From Azospirillaceae bacterium (GTDB lineage: Bacteria; Pseudomonadota; Alphaproteobacteria; Azospirillales; Azospirillaceae), in contig JAPWJW010000003.1 of assembly GCA_028283825.1 (NCBI GenBank), positions 620,001 to 684,000 of the forward strand: a DNA stretch of 64,000 nucleotides. Reading direction: 5' to 3'. Shown here piece by piece: positions 38,842 to 50,102 of this stretch; the stretch's first letter is position 1; the number at the start of each line of letters is the position of its first letter. A program made the position numbers and the translations under genes. The notes beneath the pieces are model-generated. The model saw only the letters and a list, made by a program, of their open reading frames with translations, was not told the DNA's origin and ran no database searches.

Positions 38842-39963
38842 TCAGCTGAGGGATCCGCGCGGCGGAATCGCGCGTTGGCCGGTGATGGTCAGACCGTAGC
38901 CATCCAGCCCCACCAGCGTCTTGGGCGTGTTGGTCAACAGTTCCAGTTCCCGCACGCCCAGGTCCAGCAGGATTTGCGCCCCAACGCCGTAATCGCGCAG
39001 TTGGGCGGCGTCCGGCGCACCGGCGCCATCCAGCGCCCGCAGGCGGTCCAGCAAGGAAAACGGCTGCGCCTCGCGCAGCACGACGATCACGCCGCGCCCC
39101 TCGCGCGCCACCGCCGCGATGGCCAGGTCCAGATCGCCGGCCCCCTCGCGCCGCATGTCGCCCAGCAGGTCATGCACCACGTCCAGCGCGTGCATGCGGG
39201 CCAGCACCGGGCGGCCGTCGTCCACATCGCCCATGACCAGGGCCAGATGCTCGGCACCGGTGATGCGGTTCTTGTAGACGTGCACCTTGAAGTGGCCGCC
39301 GTGCAGGCTGTCGATGGCGGTGGTGTAGGTGCGCTCCACCAGCGTTTCGGTGCGGCGGCGATAGGCGATCAGGTCGGCAATGGTGCCGATCTTCAGGCCG
39401 TGGGCGGCGGCAAAGGGCAGCAGGTCCGGCAGGCGGGCCATGGTGCCGTCGTCCTTCATGATCTCGCAGATCACGCCGGCGGGCAGCTTGCCGGCCAGGC
39501 GGGCGAAGTCCACCGCGGCCTCGGTATGGCCGGCGCGGACCAGCACGCCGCCGTCACGCGCCACCAGCGGGAAGATGTGGCCAGGACTGGCGATGTCCTG
39601 TGGCCCGGTGGCGGGATCGATGGCGACGGCAATGGTGCGGGCGCGGTCGGGTGCGGAGATGCCGGTGGTCACCCCTTCCCGCGCCTCGATCGACACGGTG
39701 AAGGCGGTCTGGTGGCGCGACGCGTTGTCCCGCGACATCAGGGGCAGGTTCAGGCGCGCGATCTGGTCCGTGTCCATCGACAGGCAGATCAGGCCACGCC
39801 CGTGCGTCGCCATGAAGTTCACGGCCGCCGCGTCGCAGCACTCCGCCGGGATGACCAGGTCGCCCTCGTTCTCGCGATCCTCGTCATCCACCAGGATGAA
39901 CATGCGGCCGGCGCGGGCCTCTTCGATCAGCTCTTCCGGCGTGGACAGGCCCGCGACACTCAT
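38842..39963 (-). CDS. ribBA: 3,4-dihydroxy-2-butanone 4-phosphate synthase with GTP-cyclohydrolase-II-like domain
   Basis: A 373-residue two-domain protein. The N-terminal RibB domain is intact (ILVDDEDRENEGDLV, THGRGLICLSM, GHIFPL, HTEAAVDFARLAG, CEIM). The C-terminal RibA-like domain lacks the three zinc cysteines of true GTP cyclohydrolase II (expected C..(L)xxxxCxC region reads MHALDVVHDLLGDMR), so it is probably inactive, as in the RibBX type. A separate ribA would be needed elsewhere. It overlaps the ribE stop (ATGA). Confidence 0.92.
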   Translation of the reverse strand: MSVAGLSTPEELIEEARAGRMFILVDDEDRENEGDLVIPAECCDAAAVNFMATHGRGLICLSMDTDQIARLNLPLMSRDNASRHQTAFTVSIEAREGVTTGISAPDRARTIAVAIDPATGPQDIASPGHIFPLVARDGGVLVRAGHTEAAVDFARLAGKLPAGVICEIMKDDGTMARLPDLLPFAAAHGLKIGTIADLIAYRRRTETLVERTYTTAIDSLHGGHFKVHVYKNRITGAEHLALVMGDVDDGRPVLARMHALDVVHDLLGDMRREGAGDLDLAIAAVAREGRGVIVVLREAQPFSLLDRLRALDGAGAPDAAQLRDYGVGAQILLDLGVRELELLTNTPKTLVGLDGYGLTITGQRAIPPRGSLS

Positions 39964-40547
39964 TTCGTTTCCACCAGACGGGCGACGTAGCGCGCCAGCA
40001 TGTCCACTTCCAGGTTCACGACGCCGCCGGCGGCAAGCTGGGAAAACGTCGTCTTTTCCTGGGTGTGTGGGATGATGTTGATACCGAACCGAACCCCGTC
40101 GACCGCGTTCACGGTCAGGGACACGCCGTTCAGTGCGACCGAGCCCTTGGGTGCTATGAAGCGGGCCAGGTCGGCCGGCGCCTCGAACCACCAGCGCTGG
40201 CTGTCGCCATCGGGCTGGACATCGACGACGCGGATGACGCCGTCGACATGGCCATAGACCAAGTGCCCGCCCAACTCATCACCCAGGCGCAACGAACGCT
40301 CCAGGTTCAGCGGCGTGCCGGCCTGCCAGGTGCCGGTGGTCGTCTTGGAATGGGTTTCGGCGGAGACGTCGACCGTGAACGTGCCGGCCCCCTTCTCCAC
40401 CACCGTCAGGCAGACGCCGTTGCAGGCGATGGACGCGCCGATGGCTACCGTCTCCAGGTCGAATCTGGTGGCGATGGTGAATCGGGTATCGCCACGCCGT
40501 TCCACAGCGGTGACCTGCCCGACATCCGTGATGATTCCAGTAAACAT
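39960..40547 (-). CDS. ribE: riboflavin synthase alpha chain
   Basis: A 195-residue protein made of two lumazine-binding barrels. It begins MFTGIITDVG as is typical; repeats are IACNGVCLTVVEKG / VSAETHSKTT and VALNGVSLTVNAVDG / NIIPHTQEKTT. It dismutates two lumazines to riboflavin. The longer frame to 40847 overlaps ribD and is not used. Confidence 0.96.
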   Translation of the reverse strand: MFTGIITDVGQVTAVERRGDTRFTIATRFDLETVAIGASIACNGVCLTVVEKGAGTFTVDVSAETHSKTTTGTWQAGTPLNLERSLRLGDELGGHLVYGHVDGVIRVVDVQPDGDSQRWWFEAPADLARFIAPKGSVALNGVSLTVNAVDGVRFGINIIPHTQEKTTFSQLAAGGVVNLEVDMLARYVARLVETK

Positions 40548-40623
40548 GGCGGTAAAACTAGGCCCGGTCGCCGCCGCTGGCGAGTAGAAAATAGGCAGAA
40601 ACCACACCGCGGCCGCAGACCGG

Positions 40624-41760
40624 TCAGGCGGTGCGGCGATAGCTTTCCGCCTTGTCATCGCCCGCCGGACGCACGTCCACGCAGGTGAAGCGCGGGGCGC
40701 CATCCAGCCGTTCCAGGCCGAAGCCCACCGCCGCCGCCGTGCCGTCGCCACCGATGACCTTGGCCGCCCGGTACCATTCCAGCCGATCCACCAAGTCCGC
40801 CTTGAAGAGGGAGGCCGCCAGTTGCGCCCCGCCCTCCACCAGCACACGCGTCAGGCCACGGGCGCCCAGGGCCGCCAGCACGGCCGGCAGCGGCATCAGG
40901 CCGTCCGCGTCGGCATCAATGTCGATCACCTCCACCCCGCATTCCTGGAAGGCGCGCCGGCGGGCGGCGTCGCCCCCGCTCAAGGTCGCGACCCACACGG
41001 GCGTCTGCCGGGCGCTGCGCACCAGCCGGCTGGTCAGGGGCAGGCGCAGGCGGGTGTCGACCACGATGCGCACGGGCGAGCGATCCTCCAGCCCCGGCAG
41101 GCGGCAGGTCAGTTCCGGATCGTCGGCCAGGGCCGTGCCGATGCCCACCATGATGGCGTCATGGGTGGCGCGCAGGCGATGGCCCCAGGACCGGGCAATC
41201 GGCCCGGTGATCCATTGGCTCTCGCCGCTGCGGGTGGCGATGCGGCCATCCAGGGTGGTGGCCAGCTTCAAGGTCACCAGGGGCCGCCCCTCGGTAACGC
41301 GGCGCAGGAAACCCTCCGTCACCAGGTAGGCCTCTTCCTCCAGCAGGCCTAGCGACACCTCGATTCCGGCGGCGCGCAGGCGGTCCAGCCCCCGGCCAGC
41401 GACACGGGGATCGGGGTCGCCGATGGCCACGACCACACGGGCAACGGCGGCGGCGACCAGCGCATCGGCGCAGGGCGGCGTCTTGCCGAAATGGCTGCAG
41501 GGTTCCAGGGTGACATAAGCCGTCGCCCCCTCCGCCGCGTTTCCGGCCTGGGCCAGGGCCACCACCTCGGCATGCGGGCGGCCGCCGGGCTGGGTCCAGC
41601 CCCGCCCCACCACATGGCCATCCTTCACCAGCACGCAGCCCACCGCCGGGTTGGGCCAGCAGCGGCCCAGGCCACGCGCGGCCAGGGCCAAGGCGGCGCG
41701 CATGTGCGCGACGTCGTCGGCCGGGTTCGAAGCGGCGTGGGTATGGATGGTGTCAGACAT
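40624..41760 (-). CDS. ribD: bifunctional pyrimidine deaminase/reductase RibD
   Basis: A 378-residue protein with an N-terminal cytidine-deaminase-like domain (HAEVVAL and PCSHFGKTPPCADAL zinc ligands) and a C-terminal RibD reductase domain (LVTLKLATTLDGRIATRSGESQWITG read in parts; LVEGGAQLAAS). It performs steps two and three of riboflavin synthesis. A very strong ribosome site (GGAGGAGGGCGCCC) fixes the ATG at 41760. Confidence 0.96.
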   Translation of the reverse strand: MSDTIHTHAASNPADDVAHMRAALALAARGLGRCWPNPAVGCVLVKDGHVVGRGWTQPGGRPHAEVVALAQAGNAAEGATAYVTLEPCSHFGKTPPCADALVAAAVARVVVAIGDPDPRVAGRGLDRLRAAGIEVSLGLLEEEAYLVTEGFLRRVTEGRPLVTLKLATTLDGRIATRSGESQWITGPIARSWGHRLRATHDAIMVGIGTALADDPELTCRLPGLEDRSPVRIVVDTRLRLPLTSRLVRSARQTPVWVATLSGGDAARRRAFQECGVEVIDIDADADGLMPLPAVLAALGARGLTRVLVEGGAQLAASLFKADLVDRLEWYRAAKVIGGDGTAAAVGFGLERLDGAPRFTCVDVRPAGDDKAESYRRTA

Positions 41761-41864
41761 GGGCGCCCTCCTCCCCCTCATGAACGGGGTCGGGGCGCAG
41801 GATGGGCCGCCGGGCGGGGGCAATTCAAGCCCCGCCCGGCGTTTCCCCAAATCCCGGACCGGGA

Positions 41865-42335
41865 TCAGGCCTGTTCGGCGTCCGGGTCCGTCTTAAGATG
41901 ACCGACGAACTCATTGAAATCGGCCACTTCGCGGAAGTCCTTGTAGACCGAGGCATAGCGGATGTAGGCGATCTGGTCCAACTGGGCCAGCGTGTCCATC
42001 ACCATGCTGCCGATCTGCTTCGACGGGATTTCCGTCTCGCCGGAGGATTCCAGTTGTCGGACGATGGAGTTCACCACCCGGTCGATGCGGTCGGCATCCA
42101 CCGGCCGCTTGCGCAGCGCCACCCGCATCGACCGCAAGACCTTCTCGCGGTCGAAGGGTTCGCGCTGGCCGGTCGCCTTCACGACGGTCAGCTCGCGCAG
42201 TTGCACGCGCTCGAACGTCGTGAAACGCGCGCCGCAGGAGGGGCAGAAGCGACGGCGGCGGATCGCGGAATTATCCTCGGTGGGACGCGAGTCCTTCACC
42301 TGGGTGTCGTCGTTACCACAAAACGGGCAGCGCAT
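41865..42335 (-). CDS. nrdR: transcriptional repressor NrdR
   Basis: A 156-residue zinc-ribbon/ATP-cone regulator of ribonucleotide reductase genes. Zinc ligands are CPFC and CPSC; the ATP-cone starts at [18 protein letters not shown]. It lies between glyA and ribD, the usual order in this class. Confidence 0.97.
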   Translation of the reverse strand: MRCPFCGNDDTQVKDSRPTEDNSAIRRRRFCPSCGARFTTFERVQLRELTVVKATGQREPFDREKVLRSMRVALRKRPVDADRIDRVVNSIVRQLESSGETEIPSKQIGSMVMDTLAQLDQIAYIRYASVYKDFREVADFNEFVGHLKTDPDAEQA

Positions 42336-42378
42336 TACTCCAGTTCCCCCTCCTGTTCGGCCGTTCCCTCGGCCTCTG

Positions 42379-43659
42379 TTAGTAGATCGGGAAACGGCGG
42401 CAGAGCGCCTGAACCTTTTCCCGCACCCGCGTCTCGGCGGCCGAGTTGTCGCCGTTGGACTTGGCCAGGGCGTCCAGCACCTCGATGATCATTTCGCCGA
42501 CCTGGCGGAATTCCTCGGTGCCAAAGCCACGCGTGGTGGCGGCCGGCGTGCCCAGGCGGACGCCCGAGGTTACCATCGGCTTTTCCGGATCGAACGGGAC
42601 GCCGTTCTTGTTGCAGGTCATGCCGGCGTGCTCAAGGCTCAGCTCGGCATCACGGCCGGTCAGCTTCTTGGGCCGCAGATCGACCAGCACGATGTGGCTG
42701 TCGGTGCCGCCGGACACGATGTCCAGGCCGCCCTTGATCAGCACGTCGGCCAGCACCTGGGCGTTGGCCGTCACCTGCCGGGCGTAATCCTTGAACTCAG
42801 GCTTCAGCGCCTCGCCGAAGGCCACGGCCTTGGCGGCGATGACGTGCATCAGCGGGCCGCCCTGCAATCCTGGGAACACGGCGGAATTGATCTTCTTGCC
42901 TAGATCCAGGTCGTTGGACAGGATCATGCCGCCACGGGGCCCGCGCAGCGTCTTGTGCGTGGTGGTGGTGACGATGTGGGCGTGCGGGATGGGGCTGGGA
43001 TAGACGCCGGCGGCGACCAGGCCCGCATAGTGGGCCATGTCCACCATCAGGTAGGCGCCGATCTCATCCGCGATGCGGCGGAAGCGGGCGAAGTCGATCT
43101 CACGCGGATAGGCGGAGGCGCCGGCGATGATCAGCTTGGGCTTGTGCTCACGGGCCTTGGCCTCCATCGCGTCGTAGTCGATGCGGTGGTCTTCCGGGCG
43201 CACGCCGTAGCTGACGACGTTGAACCACTTGCCGGACTGGTTGGCGGCGGAACCGTGGGTCAGATGGCCGCCGTGGGTCAGGTCCATGCCCATAAAGGTG
43301 TCGCCGGGCTTCAGCAGCGCCATGAACACGGCCTGGTTGGCCTGGGCGCCGGAATGCGGCTGGACGTTGGCGTAAGCGCAGCCGAACAGTTCCTTGGCGC
43401 GGTCGATGGCCAACTGCTCGGCCACGTCCACATACTCGCAACCGCCGTAGTAGCGCTTGGAGGGATAACCCTCGGCATACTTGTTGGTCAGGACCGAACC
43501 CTGGGCCTCCAGCACCGCGCGGGAAACGATGTTCTCCGATGCGATCAGTTCGATCTGGTCCTGCTGGCGGTGCAGTTCGTCAGCCAGGACGCGGGCGAGA
43601 TCAGGATCGGCCGCCGCAAGCGTGTCGCTGAAGAAACCGGCGGTCTGAGTAAAAGCCAT
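42379..43659 (-). CDS. glyA: serine hydroxymethyltransferase
   Basis: A 426-residue PLP enzyme. The lysine motif is [39 protein letters not shown] and YSRxID-type SAYPREIDF are present. It converts serine to glycine and charges tetrahydrofolate. Confidence 0.98.
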   Translation of the reverse strand: MAFTQTAGFFSDTLAAADPDLARVLADELHRQQDQIELIASENIVSRAVLEAQGSVLTNKYAEGYPSKRYYGGCEYVDVAEQLAIDRAKELFGCAYANVQPHSGAQANQAVFMALLKPGDTFMGMDLTHGGHLTHGSAANQSGKWFNVVSYGVRPEDHRIDYDAMEAKAREHKPKLIIAGASAYPREIDFARFRRIADEIGAYLMVDMAHYAGLVAAGVYPSPIPHAHIVTTTTHKTLRGPRGGMILSNDLDLGKKINSAVFPGLQGGPLMHVIAAKAVAFGEALKPEFKDYARQVTANAQVLADVLIKGGLDIVSGGTDSHIVLVDLRPKKLTGRDAELSLEHAGMTCNKNGVPFDPEKPMVTSGVRLGTPAATTRGFGTEEFRQVGEMIIEVLDALAKSNGDNSAAETRVREKVQALCRRFPIY

Positions 43660-43747
43660 AATGACAACCCTCTATGATACGGATCCACGTCCCGGGCGGC
43701 CCGCGACGGGGCAGCCAGGGCCCCGGTCGCGTATCCGCGGGGTGCCT

Positions 43748-44182
43748 TTAGCCCAGCATGGCAACGCGCCGGGCGTGGCGTCCCCCTTCATAGGGCGTGG
43801 ACAGGAAAGCCAAGGTGCAATCGCGCGCCACTTCCGCGCCGACGATACGGGCGCCCAGCACCAGCACGTTGGCGTCGTTGTGCTGGCGGCACAGGCGGGC
43901 GGTGGTGATGTCGTGGCACAACGCCGCGCGGACATGGCGATGGCGATTGGCGGCGATGCTGATGCCGATGCCGGTGCCGCAGATCAGGATACCCGCCTCG
44001 GCCTGGCCGCCGGCCAGGCTTGCCGCGACCGCGTCGGCGAAGTTGGGGTAATCGACGCTGGCGGAACCATCCGTGCCCAGATCCAGCACGGCCACGCCCT
44101 GTTCTTCCAGCACGGCCTTCAGCGCGGCCTTCAGCTCCACGCCGGCATGGTCGGACGCGATGGCGAAAGTCTTGGCGGTCAT
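43748..44182 (-). CDS. rpiB: ribose 5-phosphate isomerase B
   Basis: A 144-residue LacA/RpiB-type isomerase: IASDHAGVELK at the N-terminus, CGTGIGISIAANR (active-site Cys), then RAALCHDITTARLCRQHNDANVLVLGARI read in parts. The ATG at 44182 follows AAGGGTGCC; the frame upstream to 44248 is not family sequence. It provides ribose 5-phosphate or, in the reverse direction, ribulose 5-phosphate (also a riboflavin precursor). Confidence 0.95.
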   Translation of the reverse strand: MTAKTFAIASDHAGVELKAALKAVLEEQGVAVLDLGTDGSASVDYPNFADAVAASLAGGQAEAGILICGTGIGISIAANRHRHVRAALCHDITTARLCRQHNDANVLVLGARIVGAEVARDCTLAFLSTPYEGGRHARRVAMLG

Positions 44183-44293
44183 GGCACAGGCACCCTTGAG
44201 TTTTCCAGGCGCCTCAAGGTCCAGCGCGAGCGGCCCCCAAGACGCCAAAATACCCCGTCTCCCGCGCCGTCACACAGGGGTGACGCCACAAGA

Positions 44294-44421
44294 ATTGGGG
44301 GCTTGAAGCTGTTTGGACACTAGCAGATGCGCCCCGCCCGCACCAGTTCCGGGATCCGCAACGCGTGCAGCCAGGATATGTCTGGCACGCCGATCTGGCC
44401 CCTCGGCTCCAAGCCCCCAAT
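44294..44421. repeat. long-range inverted repeat enclosing a possible structured RNA
   Basis: ATTGGGGGCTTG (44294-44305) and its exact complement (44410-44421) enclose 104 bp. Inside, GCGTG...CCAG-GATATGT-CTGG...CACGC forms a further hairpin near 44364-44393. The region could be transcribed as a folded RNA, but it overlaps a possible small ORF. Confidence 0.35.
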
Positions 44422-44469
44422 GCACCGGAAATGCTGAAAAAAAGGCGCAGGATAGGCCGGATCAGACAT
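44320..44469 (-). CDS. possible small protein (49 residues)
   Basis: A minus-strand frame starting ATG at 44469 and ending TAG encodes MSDPAYPAPFFQHFRC followed by a GGLEPRGQIGVPDISW and LHALRIPELVRAG segment. Composition is protein-like and the second half has high GC3, unlike a random frame. No clear ribosome site and no family recognised; it lies upstream of rpiB on the same strand. Confidence 0.35.
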   Translation of the reverse strand: MSDPAYPAPFFQHFRCIGGLEPRGQIGVPDISWLHALRIPELVRAGRIC

Positions 44470-44735
44470 GTATCAGTCTGAATGCGCGCAGCATTGCAGC
44501 ACACCGTCACAACCGTTAAGTGAGCAAAGTGCCTAAAATTTTTTAGATTCGCAGGGCACGCCAGTTATAGGTGTCGGCTTGGAGTATCTCTGTGTCGATA
44601 GAACACGACAAACACTTGGGGAATGCTACGAAGACCAGCGCCTCAGCGATACGCCGACGGCATTTAACATTGACATGACAATATGGCTGTGCGAGGGGTA
44701 ACCGCACTTGGTTCCAATGTTTCAAGGCAGTTGAA

Positions 44736-45179
44736 ATGATTGAGCAGCAAGACGGCGATCTGCGCACGTCTCAACTTCTCCGTATGACGTCGGAAATCGT
44801 TTCTGCCTATGTTGGCAAAAATGCACTACCGGCCCAGCAGATCCCCGAGATCATCAGCACGGTTTACAATTCCCTGTCCGGGCTGGATACGCCTCAGGTC
44901 GAGGTTCAGGCCGAACCGCAGCGTCCTGCTGTTCCGGTCCGCAAGTCGGTGACGCCCGAATACATCGTCTGCCTTGAAGACGGCAAGAAGCTGAAGATGC
45001 TGAAGCGCCACCTGCGCTCGACCTACAACATGACGCCGGACGAATACCGCGCCAAGTGGGGTCTGCCGCCGGACTATCCCATGGTCGCGCCGAACTACGC
45101 CGCCCAGCGTTCGGAGTTCGCCAAGAAGATCGGCCTGGGCAAGGCCCCGTCGGATCAGCCGCGCCGTCGCGCGTCCTGA
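44736..45179 (+). CDS. Ros/MucR-family transcriptional regulator
   Basis: A 147-residue zinc-finger-type regulator. The MucR core is EYIVCLEDGKKLKMLKRHL followed by YNMTPDEYRAKWGLPPDYPMVAPNYAA (read in parts). The first zinc cysteine pair is CLED rather than CxxC, as is common in MucR proteins, so metal coordination may differ from Ros. MucR proteins silence AT-rich and exopolysaccharide promoters. A long AT-rich leader precedes it. Confidence 0.93.
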   Translation: MIEQQDGDLRTSQLLRMTSEIVSAYVGKNALPAQQIPEIISTVYNSLSGLDTPQVEVQAEPQRPAVPVRKSVTPEYIVCLEDGKKLKMLKRHLRSTYNMTPDEYRAKWGLPPDYPMVAPNYAAQRSEFAKKIGLGKAPSDQPRRRAS

Positions 45180-45235
45180 TCCCATCGCCGCACGGACCAG
45201 CCTGACCGTCAGGCCAGCGCTGGTCCGGCCGATAC

Positions 45236-45271
45236 AAAAAACCGCCGTCCCAATGGGATCGGCGGTTTTTT
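45236..45271. terminator. bidirectional rho-independent terminator
   Basis: A stem of CCGCCG/CGGCGG extended by TCCC/GGGA, flanked by A6 and T6. It lies between mucR (plus) and the small gene at 45292 (minus) and can serve both. A second GC-rich hairpin (CGGACCAGC / GCTGGTCCG) is at 45193-45227. Confidence 0.9.
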
Positions 45272-45291
45272 GTTGTCCGGGCCGCGCGGCG

Positions 45292-45474
45292 TCAGGTTTT
45301 CTTGGACAGGACGTATTTCAGCTTGGACACGGCAAGGCGGCCCAGGGCCGCTTGCGGCGTGCTGGCCGGTCCCTGCACCGACACCTCGGTCCCGGTCACC
45401 GGGTCGATCGCCGTCGCTTTCACAACCGGACCGACCCGCTGGAATTGAAGGTAGACGCCGTCGTCCTGGGCCAT
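45292..45474 (-). CDS. small conserved hypothetical protein (DUF6898-like)
   Basis: A 60-residue protein: YLQFQRVGPVVKATAIDPVT, then EVSVQGPAST and a C-terminal Lys-rich helix (LGRLAVSKLKYVLSKK). I believe this matches a small alphaproteobacterial family (DUF6898), from memory only. The ATG at 45474 directly follows the MarR-type gene on the same strand (27 bp). Confidence 0.65.
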   Translation of the reverse strand: MAQDDGVYLQFQRVGPVVKATAIDPVTGTEVSVQGPASTPQAALGRLAVSKLKYVLSKKT

Positions 45475-45501
45475 GACTGCGAAGCCTTCGCCGTGCCGGA
45501 A

Positions 45502-45990
45502 TCAGGCCGCGGAGCTGGCGGGGTAGTTGGTGTAGTCCAAGGCCGAGGTCCAGAACCGTTCCAGCTTGCGCATCAGGTCGTTGGCCTTGTTCAGCTCATC
45601 CGCCGACAGCCCGGCCTCACCCAGCGCGCCCACCTGCCGTTCGAACAGGGTGTTGATCTTGTCGCGCAGGGCGACACCCTTGTCCGAAAGGCGCACACGC
45701 ACGGACCGACGGTCATGCGGCGAACGTTCCTGAACCAAGTAACCGTTCTCATGCATCTTCTTGACGTTATAGGAAACGTTCGAGCCCAGGTAATAACCAC
45801 GGGCCGTTAGTTCACCAACCGTCAGTTCATCTTCGCCGATATTGTATAGAATCAGACTCTGGACATTGTTGATGTCCTGCACGCCCTGGCGGTCCAACTC
45901 CACCTTCAGCACTTCAAGAAAGTGCCGATGCAGCCTTTCGATCAACAGGATGCTGTCGTAGTAAGGTTGCTTCAAAGCCCTCTCCTCCAT
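45502..45990 (-). CDS. MarR-family winged-helix regulator
   Basis: A 162-residue regulator. The winged helix is at about 55-120: LTVGELTARGYYLGSNVSYNVKKM then GYLVQERSPHDRRSVRVRLSDKG (read in parts), the DRRSVRVRLS wing being diagnostic. The family resembles the LdtR group of Rhodospirillales/Rhizobiales, which regulates L,D-transpeptidase genes; that link is inference. The start at 45990 gives the normal length; the frame continues upstream to 46104 without homology. Confidence 0.88.
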   Translation of the reverse strand: MEERALKQPYYDSILLIERLHRHFLEVLKVELDRQGVQDINNVQSLILYNIGEDELTVGELTARGYYLGSNVSYNVKKMHENGYLVQERSPHDRRSVRVRLSDKGVALRDKINTLFERQVGALGEAGLSADELNKANDLMRKLERFWTSALDYTNYPASSAA

Positions 45991-46253
45991 ACTGAAACGC
46001 CAAGTTCGCAAATGTTCGGCGCAAAAAAAGCCACCCATCCCCGCAAGGACACGCTGTTTCCATTGCGCGCACAAGACTTTAACGCATCGCCCCCCCGTAA
46101 TCATCCCGATAATGTAAGAAGTGATCAGAATCTACCCCCCGCAAGGGGGCGACCATACCCCCTTCGGATAGGTCGTCGCATCCTTAACCGGACATACCAC
46201 TTCCGTAGGGGATTGTTCCGCCGAATCCGCTACCGTACCACCCCGAGCCTACG

Positions 46254-48587
<2,334 letters not shown>

Positions 48588-48597
48588 TCGCCGAAGG

Positions 48598-48629
48598 GCG
48601 CGGACCGGGACAGCGTTCCCGGTCCGCGC
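48598..48629. terminator. hairpin between hemB and the VOC gene
   Basis: A 13-bp perfect stem (GCGCGGACCGGGA / complement, 6-nt loop) in the 58-bp gap between convergent genes. There is no clear U-tract on either strand, so it may stop transcription only weakly. Confidence 0.6.
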
Positions 48630-48645
48630 TCCCTCGTTCCCAGTC

Positions 48646-49035
48646 TTATTCCGGAGCGTGGCAGACGGCTTCGATGTTGTGGCCGTCGGGGTCCAGGATG
48701 AAGGCGCCGTAGTAGTTGGGGTGGTAATGCGGGCGCAGGCCCGGGGCGCCGTTGTCTCGCCCGCCAGCGGCCAGGGCCGCCTTGTGGAAGGCATCGACGA
48801 CGGCGCGATTCTCCGCCGCGAAGCAGATGTGCAGGGCGCCGCCCTGCAAGCGCCGGCCGCTACCGATCCAGAAATAGGGTTTGCCGTCGCTGCCGTACCC
48901 GGCATGGGCGCCAGCACCCGTCATTTCCTCGGTCACATCCATCAGGCGGGTGACGCCCAAGGGGACAAGCGCGTGGTCGTAGAAGGCGGTCGACGCCGCG
49001 AAATCCGCGACGGAAATGCCGATATGGTCCAGCAC
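48646..49035 (-). CDS. VOC-family (glyoxalase-like) metalloprotein
   Basis: A 129-residue two-module VOC protein: LDHIGISVADFAASTAFYDHALVPLG then GALHICFAAENRAVVDAFH and YYGAFILDPDGHNIEAVCH read in parts. Likely metal ligands are H3/H78-type positions and the E in NIEAV. The GTG at 49035 is preferred over the ATG at 49068 because GGGAGGG lies 7 nt ahead of it and the family starts exactly there. Substrate unknown. Confidence 0.85.
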   Translation of the reverse strand: MLDHIGISVADFAASTAFYDHALVPLGVTRLMDVTEEMTGAGAHAGYGSDGKPYFWIGSGRRLQGGALHICFAAENRAVVDAFHKAALAAGGRDNGAPGLRPHYHPNYYGAFILDPDGHNIEAVCHAPE

Positions 49036-49068
49036 GGGGTTACCCTCCCTAACGTTTATTATGGCCAC

Positions 49069-50101
49069 TCATAATGCCAGCGTTTGTAGAAAACGCATCA
49101 AGCATTGGTCCTGCCACGCGCCGTTAAGGTCCGCCGAATCGCCGGCCCCCGATTGGTCACGAACGCCATGGAATCCCACGTGCCCGCCGCGAGGCACGAT
49201 CAGCGGAATCAGCACCGGATGCGCCGCCCAATCAAAGGCGCGATAGGGTTCGGGCGCGATCCAGGGATCGTCCAGGGCATGGATGATCAGGGTGGGTTGG
49301 CGGATGTGGGATAGAAAGGGCAGCGCGCTGTTGACGCGGTAGTATTCCGGCGCGTCCCGCCAGCCGTTGGACGGCGCCACATAACCATCGTCGAAATCGT
49401 AGATGGTGCGGGCATCCCGCACCGCCTGGTGCCACGTCGCCTCCGGCGTGCCCGGTGCCACCGGCGTCGCCAGCGTCTCCGCCTTCATCTGGCGCAGCAG
49501 CCACAGATGATAGGGCCGGTTGCGCCGTTTCAGGAAGCGATGGGACGTCGCCATCAGGTCGATGGGAGCCGATACCGCCATGGCCCCCCGCACCATCGGG
49601 GGCAAGTCCGCCTCCCCCATCAGTTTCAGCACCATGTTGCCTGCCAGGGAATAGCCCGCGACCACGATACCGTCCGCCACGGTGTCCGGATGATGGGCCG
49701 CAAGGCGGGCCACGACCCGCCGGGCATCCTGCGTCCGTCCGGCGTGATAGCGCTGGCGCGTGCGGCCGATGAAGGGGCCCGCCCCGCGCAGGTTCAGGCG
49801 CAGCACCGCATGGCCCCGGCCCAACGCCGCAGCCGTGGCGGAGCGGATATAGGGGCTGTCCGCCGAACCCGCCAGGCCGTGGATCAGCAGCAGCAGGGGC
49901 CGGCCGGACACGGCCGCCGCCGGCCGGTGCAGCGCGCCGGCCAGGCTGTCGCCGGTGCCGTCGTCCATGGGGAAGACCAGCGCCTGGCCCGGCGGCAGCG
50001 GATGGTGCGGGCGGCGCAGGGTGTTGCGCAGGGTCTGCAAAATCCGCCCCCCACCACGGGGCGCGGGGTCGGAAGGGCGGATACCCGGAAGCCGGCGTCA
50101 C
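49069..50101 (-). CDS. YheT-type alpha/beta hydrolase, frameshifted as read
   Basis: An alpha/beta hydrolase with LLLIHGLAGSADSPYIRS, the nucleophile elbow VAGYSLAGNMVLK, and late acid/His positions (HALDDPW, PRGGHVGFHG). The family N-terminus is split: the frame starting GTG at 50101 reads YPPFRPRAPWWGAD, and the continuation LQTLRNTLRRP is in the next frame. The junction is a run of four bases (50039-50042, TTTT on the coding strand) where three would restore one frame. As given, the downstream part could still start at a TTG (50040). Family members act on lipids or remain uncharacterised. Confidence 0.82.
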
Positions 50102-50102
50102 G

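Larger units (their letters stand above)
44183..44735. other. 553-bp intergenic region between rpiB and mucR
   Basis: Divergent promoters are expected here. It contains a 12-bp perfect inverted repeat spanning 44294-44421, a possible 49-codon minus-strand gene (44320-44469), and an AT-rich stretch from about 44520 to 44700 (with TTGACA near 44671) that should hold the mucR promoter. Confidence 0.5.

Noticed and set aside
44294-44421. 6S or SRP (4.5S) RNA gene
   Set aside because: The closing stem fits loosely, but the conserved SRP tetraloop region and the 6S bubble sequence are absent, and the region overlaps a possible ORF.
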